Of a stretch of DNA of 9,970 bases, positions 6,483-9,970 are shown piece after piece. Source of the DNA: Verrucomicrobiota bacterium (lineage in GTDB: Bacteria > Verrucomicrobiota > Verrucomicrobiia > Opitutales > Oceanipulchritudinaceae). The notes below the pieces were generated by a model. It was not told the DNA's origin. It saw nothing but the letters and a program-made list of their open reading frames with translations, and did no database searches. The position numbers and the translations under genes are program-made. The stretch is taken from NCBI GenBank assembly GCA_009908535.1, contig JAAAOD010000174.1:1-9970 (forward strand), read 5' to 3'. Within the stretch, counting starts at the first letter, position 1. Every line of letters begins with the position of its first letter.

Positions 6483-6491
6483 ATTTCTTTT

Positions 6492-7529
6492 ATGGCTATA
6501 ACCGACAATGCCGCCTCCGTCGATGCATCGGTCCATTCCCTTCAGAAGGTATTGGATCCCTTCCAGGATGGTTTCGTATCCCTTGAGAGGTTCCTGAACG
6601 CGCAGGTTGCCTCTTTCGAACCGGAAGTGCGGCCACTTGTCCGGGACTGTTTCCTTCACAGCGGGAAAAAGCTCCGGCCCACGCTGGTCTTCGCTTTCTT
6701 CGCGGAACGTGAAACGGTTTTCGGGGGGGATGTCATCAAGGCCGCCGCCATCGTCGAGCTTGTTCACCTGGCCACTCTTGTGCATGACGATATTCTCGAC
6801 GAGGCGGATGTGCGGCACCGGTCCAAAACTATGGTTTCCCGCTATGGGGCGCACACTTCCGTGCTGCTTGGCGACGCACTCTTTGCCCATGCCCTTCACC
6901 TTGCCGCCGATTTTCCGACAGTGGACATCTGCCGGGCCGTTTCTCACGCCACCCGCCAGGTCTGCTCGGGTGAAATCGCGCAGACTTTCAACCGCGGGAC
7001 GCTTCCCAAGCTTGACAGCTATTTCCGCATGATCGACCTGAAAACAGCTGAGCTTTTCAAGGTTTCCGCCTTCCTTGGGGCCTTTCTCGCCGGCTTGAAC
7101 TCCGCGGAAATCGAAGCCGCCCGTCGCTTTGCCCGCCATCTTGGTATCGCCTACCAGATCTATGACGATACCGCCGATATCTTTGCCGAGGAAAAAAGTG
7201 TCGGCAAGACCCTGGGAACCGATGCTGCCTCCGGAAAAGCGACGCTCCCTGTGATCTTCTGGCTCCACTCCCTCGCCGACAAGGAGCGCCGGGAAGTCTT
7301 TGAACGCTGGCGCAACGGAGATGACCAGCTGTCCCTCCTTCGCCGCCGTATTGGTCAGGACGGTATAGCGGTGAAGCTGGACAAGGCCTTTCAGGAGGAG
7401 ATGTCCATGGCCCGGGAGGCTGGAGAAGTTCTTGCCTCCCCGCATCGCCGACAGCGGATGGAAGGTCTCCTCGCCTATCTGGAACAATCCTGGAATAAGA
7501 TCGCGCCCCGGCGGCTCCAAGAAGTCTGA
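6492..7529 (+). CDS. Trans-polyprenyl diphosphate synthase (IspB/long-chain type)
   Basis: Soluble prenyltransferase that condenses isopentenyl diphosphate onto an allylic diphosphate, making the long side chain of a respiratory quinone (menaquinone or ubiquinone). Both aspartate-rich motifs are intact: DDILD (99-103) and DDTAD (225-229). The GKKLRP (58-63) substrate-binding motif and KTLGTDAASGKATLP (239-253) are also present. A small Ala at the fifth position before the first motif (ATLVHDD), as in octaprenyl synthase IspB, argues for a long-chain product; the exact length cannot be read. The 345 residues are usual for the family. ATG 6492 was chosen over TTG 6480 because the latter overlaps the promoter-like element; neither has a Shine-Dalgarno. 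It is divergent from the CPBP gene and 53 bases before the sigma factor, which has its own ribosome binding site. Confidence 0.94.
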   Translation: MAITDNAASVDASVHSLQKVLDPFQDGFVSLERFLNAQVASFEPEVRPLVRDCFLHSGKKLRPTLVFAFFAERETVFGGDVIKAAAIVELVHLATLVHDDILDEADVRHRSKTMVSRYGAHTSVLLGDALFAHALHLAADFPTVDICRAVSHATRQVCSGEIAQTFNRGTLPKLDSYFRMIDLKTAELFKVSAFLGAFLAGLNSAEIEAARRFARHLGIAYQIYDDTADIFAEEKSVGKTLGTDAASGKATLPVIFWLHSLADKERREVFERWRNGDDQLSLLRRRIGQDGIAVKLDKAFQEEMSMAREAGEVLASPHRRQRMEGLLAYLEQSWNKIAPRRLQEV

Positions 7530-7570
7530 AGGTAAAATCTTGGCTTGAAGCCCCTTCAAAACCCCATACA

Positions 7571-7575
7571 AAGGA
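7571..7575 (+). promoter_or_regulatory. Ribosome binding site of the sigma factor gene
   Basis: AAGGA with seven bases to ATG 7583. The 53-base gap before the gene also contains a small inverted repeat, TTGAAG/CTTCAA (7545-7550 with 7554-7559), with no T run. I see no clear promoter in the gap, so the sigma operon may be co-transcribed with the synthase or use an ECF-type promoter. Confidence 0.6.
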
Positions 7576-7582
7576 ACTCGGA

Positions 7583-8218
7583 ATGTCTTTATCGCGATCA
7601 GTCGAGGGATCCGTGCCCGTTGGCGCTGAAACTCCTTCGGAACATGTGGCCGACAACGATCAGGTGCTGGTCCGCCGCGTGCAGGAGGGCGATGTGGCCG
7701 CTTTTGACTCCCTCGTCCGCAAATACAGGGAGCGATTGTACAGCGTCGTTTACAACCTCACTTCCAACCGCGAGGACGCCGCGGACATCACGCAGGAAGC
7801 CTTCATCAAAGCCTTCAGCTCGATCAATCGCTTTCAGGGAAAATCCGCGTTTTTCACCTGGCTTTACCGCATCGGGGTGAACACCACCCTCAGCCACCTG
7901 AAGCGCAACCGCTTCCGTCGTTTCTTCAGCCTCGAAAACCTGCAGGAAGAGGGCAGTCATGCGCAGGTGCTGGAAACCCTCGCCGCACGACACAAATCCG
8001 AGAAAGGGGCTTTGCTGAGCGAGCTGCAGGAAAAATTGAACGAGGCCCTGCAGAAGTTGTCTCCCAAACACAGGACCGTGGTCGTGCTATTTGAAATCGA
8101 GGGCCTGAGTCATCAGGAAATCGCCGAAATTGTCGGATGTTCCGTTGGCACGGTGCGATCCCGTCTCCACTACGCAAAGCAGCAACTACAAGCGGACCTC
8201 CAAGCATTTATTGATTGA
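7583..8218 (+). CDS. ECF-type (RpoE-like) RNA polymerase sigma factor
   Basis: Alternative sigma factor of the extracytoplasmic function group, which directs RNA polymerase to envelope or stress promoters. Sigma region 2 spans about residues 37-108, with DITQEAFIKAFSSINRFQGKS (68-88) and the region 2.4-like FFTWLYRIGVNTTLSHLKR. Region 4 spans about 150-205, with LQKLSPKHRTVVVLFEIEGL and the helix-turn-helix SHQEIAEIVGCSVGTVRSRL (176-195). No region 1.1 or 3 is present, as expected for ECF factors. There is a short poorly conserved N-terminal lead of about 25 residues. AAGGA at 7571-7575 supports ATG 7583. The next gene starts at once and encodes a one-TM protein of anti-sigma layout, so the activity is probably controlled by membrane sequestration. 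Confidence 0.95.
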   Translation: MSLSRSVEGSVPVGAETPSEHVADNDQVLVRRVQEGDVAAFDSLVRKYRERLYSVVYNLTSNREDAADITQEAFIKAFSSINRFQGKSAFFTWLYRIGVNTTLSHLKRNRFRRFFSLENLQEEGSHAQVLETLAARHKSEKGALLSELQEKLNEALQKLSPKHRTVVVLFEIEGLSHQEIAEIVGCSVGTVRSRLHYAKQQLQADLQAFID

Positions 8219-8223
8219 GCTCC

Positions 8224-8793
8224 ATGCGCAAAACAGATGACCACCAGAAGGTGACCCTTGAAGCACTCCTGCGCGTCAAGCGGGAGGAGGCGCCGGGAGA
8301 ATCCTTCTGGGATTCCTTTGAATCCGAATTTCAGCGCCGCCGTCTTCAGGCCCTCGTCGGGAAACCTTCCCTCCGCGAGCGAATCTGGAAACCGGCGCTC
8401 AAATCTTTCAGTCTCGCGGTTCCCCTTCTGGCTCTTGCTGCGGTCTTCATTGCCCGTGAAAATGTTGGCCCTTTTCCCGCCGCGCCTTCCACGGCCTCCG
8501 CGGTGGCCGTCAACCATCAACCGCAGCCGGCAGCAAAGGGGCAAGCGGAAAGCGAGGAGGTCGCGCTCGCGCAGGGCGGCTCCGAGCCGCTTTCTTCCAC
8601 CTCCGGACGAACGCAGTTTGTGGTCGACGCTTTGCAGGAAGAATCCGCGGGCCGACTTGATTTCCGCAAGGTTCTCTACACCCCGGCAATCCATGTCTCC
8701 TCTTCGCCGCAGGCGAAATACGTTCAGGATTCCTTTCGGTCCGGCGGTTATCGGGTGACCACGACGGACCACGATCTTGGCCGCAATTTCTAG
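8224..8793 (+). CDS. Putative single-TM anti-sigma factor
   Basis: A 189-residue protein I assign mainly by context and layout. Residues 1-60 are cytoplasmic and charged, with LEALLRVKREEAPGESFWD and SEFQRRRLQAL, followed by one TM segment at about 61-77 (SFSLAVPLLALAAVFIA). After that come a low-complexity Ala/Gln/Pro/Ser linker (about 80-128) and a C-terminal periplasmic piece (about 130-189) ending in DHDLGRNF. There is no HxxxCxxC zinc anti-sigma motif. ATG 8224 is six bases past the sigma stop; an in-frame TTG at 8215 would instead overlap that stop (TTGA), and neither has a strong Shine-Dalgarno. Position directly after an ECF sigma gene and before an HtrA-like gene mirrors rpoE-rseA-type arrangements. 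The sigma-binding role is inference. Confidence 0.7.
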   Translation: MRKTDDHQKVTLEALLRVKREEAPGESFWDSFESEFQRRRLQALVGKPSLRERIWKPALKSFSLAVPLLALAAVFIARENVGPFPAAPSTASAVAVNHQPQPAAKGQAESEEVALAQGGSEPLSSTSGRTQFVVDALQEESAGRLDFRKVLYTPAIHVSSSPQAKYVQDSFRSGGYRVTTTDHDLGRNF

Positions 8794-8809
8794 AAGGAAC
8801 GGATTCCCG

Positions 8810-9970
8810 ATGAATGTGCGCTCTTTTCTGTCGGGTGCCGTCGGACTGGGTACGCTGGCCGTGCTGCTGTTCTTTCCGGACCTCTCCGGCCAAGGTAATG
8901 GATTCCGGGGGTTGGAAAAGCGTATCCAAGAGCTTTTCGCGGAACATCGTTCCGCCATGGTACGGGTCAAGGCGGTCTATCCGCCTGAAACAACTGGCCA
9001 GGAGGACGGGGAAAACGGGGAAGAACCATTGCCGCAGGTCGTGATCGGCAGCGGATTTTTTATCAGCCGGGAAGGCCTTATCATCACCAATGCGAGCATC
9101 GTCATCAATCCCCTGCGGGTCTGGGTGGAACACGATTCCATTGCCTACGGGGCGGAGGTGATCGGCTACGACAAGCGTTCGAATATGGCCTTTCTCCGCA
9201 CGCACACCCTGCCGGATTCCTTCAGTTTTTTTCATCTTGTCGACCGTCCCGGCCTTCCACCCATCGGCAGTTTCCTGCTCCGGCTGAGCATGCCCCTCGA
9301 ATTCAAGGCAAGTCCGCATTTCGGCCTAGTGAGTGGCTACGAGAGCCGGTTCGCAGAGCGTTTTTTCCCCTGCCTCTACATCCGCACCAGCATTCCGGCG
9401 GGTCCCGGGGACGGCGGCTCGGCCTACCTTGACCTCTCGGGCCGCCTCGTTGGCGTCCAGGTCGGTTCTCTCCCGGATGTCGGTTCGTCCTACATTCTTC
9501 CGGCCCGGGCAGCGATGCGGATCCGTGACGATATTCTCTTTTCAGGGTCCGTAACTTACGGGTGGATCGGCTTTGAGGTGGATGTGCAGAGCAGCGTCCG
9601 CGACGGAAGGCGGCTCGTCCTCACGGAGGTCTTTCCGGATACCCCGGCGGAGGCAGTGGGCTTACTGGAAGGCGATCTTCTTCGCCGCATCGGGGACTAT
9701 GAAATCCGGACGCTGGACGATCTCCGCAATGCCATTTTTTACACCCGGGTAGGGCAGTATGTCGATGTCGTGGTGGAACGGGACGGCGAGGAGCGGGTCT
9801 ACAACGTGCGGGTCGCCGCGCGGCCGGAGAACGAACCGATGGAGATCGTGGAACCGGTGCCTGCGGGCGAACCGATTCTCAATCCGTTGACGGAGGAGGC
9901 CCGGCAAAAGCAGCAGGAGGCAGCGGAAGCCCGTTCTTCTGCTGCTGAAGGGGACCCTCAAGAAGGGTCC
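8810..9970 (+). CDS. HtrA/DegS-like protein with PDZ domain and degenerate catalytic triad (3' end outside window)
   Basis: The open frame runs from ATG 8810 through the window end (387 codons, no stop). AAGGA at 8794-8798 precedes the start. Residues 1-28 look like a signal peptide or anchor (SGAVGLGTLAVLLFF). A trypsin-like HtrA domain spans about 40-240, a single PDZ domain about 250-337 (YGWIGFEVDV, then TEVFPDTPAEAVGLLEGDLLRRI), and a Glu/Ala/Gln-rich tail follows. Aligned by eye to DegS/DegP, TNxHVV reads TNASIV (Ser96 for His), SDxSLTDLA reads YDKRSNMAFL (Asn125 for Asp) and GNSGGA reads GDGGSA (Gly202 for Ser). All three catalytic residues are thus replaced while neighbouring residues stay conserved. 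It is likely a non-proteolytic peptide-binding sensor or chaperone in the periplasm, encoded with the sigma/anti-sigma pair. The fold is confident; the role is inference. Confidence 0.88.
   Translation, partial: MNVRSFLSGAVGLGTLAVLLFFPDLSGQGNGFRGLEKRIQELFAEHRSAMVRVKAVYPPETTGQEDGENGEEPLPQVVIGSGFFISREGLIITNASIVINPLRVWVEHDSIAYGAEVIGYDKRSNMAFLRTHTLPDSFSFFHLVDRPGLPPIGSFLLRLSMPLEFKASPHFGLVSGYESRFAERFFPCLYIRTSIPAGPGDGGSAYLDLSGRLVGVQVGSLPDVGSSYILPARAAMRIRDDILFSGSVTYGWIGFEVDVQSSVRDGRRLVLTEVFPDTPAEAVGLLEGDLLRRIGDYEIRTLDDLRNAIFYTRVGQYVDVVVERDGEERVYNVRVAARPENEPMEIVEPVPAGEPILNPLTEEARQKQQEAAEARSSAAEGDPQEGS

Noticed and set aside
7542..7559. Inverted repeat between the polyprenyl synthase and the sigma gene as a terminator
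   Set aside because: The stem is only 5-6 bp with alternative pairings and is followed by AAACCCC, not a T run.
8810..9970. HtrA-like gene as a decayed pseudogene
   Set aside because: No stop or frameshift in 387 codons, an intact PDZ domain, conserved residues around each substituted triad position, and a good ribosome binding site argue for a functional protein.
1..9970. Mobile elements, CRISPR arrays, tRNA or rRNA genes
   Set aside because: No transposase or integrase motifs, no regularly spaced direct repeats and no tRNA- or rRNA-like segments were seen in the gaps, which are all shorter than 200 bases.

Overview
The window is GC-rich, gene-dense bacterial chromosome with ten protein-coding genes, two of them cut by the window edges. 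I see no mobile element, CRISPR array, tRNA or rRNA. The gene set (rpsB-tsf with a one-core-domain EF-Ts, a RuvC with a basic N-terminal extension, an ECF sigma factor followed by a single-TM anti-sigma-like protein with an FWDSFESEFQ-type N-terminus) suggests a Gram-negative of the Verrucomicrobiota (Opitutae-like). This is a judgement from remembered family resemblance, not a proven assignment.

Region 1 (2-4078, + strand) is one tightly packed transcription unit: the 3' part of recF, a TauE/SafE-type membrane permease (GTGA overlap with recF), ruvC, an MlaE-type permease with an N-terminal STAS-like extension (ATGA overlap with ruvC), and an MlaF-type ATPase. It closes with a clear intrinsic terminator at 4050-4078. 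Two DNA recombination functions thus share an operon with a lipid-transport ABC pair. The MCE substrate-binding subunit that normally goes with MlaFE is absent from the window.

Region 2 (4079-5756, + strand) is the translation operon rpsB-tsf, preceded by a leader of about 170 nt. Its last 60 nt hold three back-to-back inverted repeats, the last abutting the rpsB ATG. Neither gene has a Shine-Dalgarno sequence. A strong terminator follows tsf.

Region 3 (5762-7529) has a CPBP-family (Abi/Rce1-like) membrane protein on the minus strand and, divergent from it, a long-chain trans-polyprenyl diphosphate synthase. The 103-bp divergent gap carries a 20-bp near-perfect dyad (18/20) and a promoter-like TTG-N20-TACCTTTG placed so close to the ATG that the synthase mRNA may be almost leaderless.

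Region 4 (7583-end, + strand) is an envelope-stress-like module: ECF sigma factor, single-TM anti-sigma-like protein, and an HtrA/DegS-like protein with one PDZ domain that continues off the window. By motif alignment the HtrA-like protein has lost all three catalytic triad residues (His to Ser96, Asp to Asn125, Ser to Gly202) while keeping the surrounding fold motifs and an intact PDZ domain. A sigma/anti-sigma pair coupled to a proteolytically dead DegS-like sensor is the most interesting candidate system in the window.
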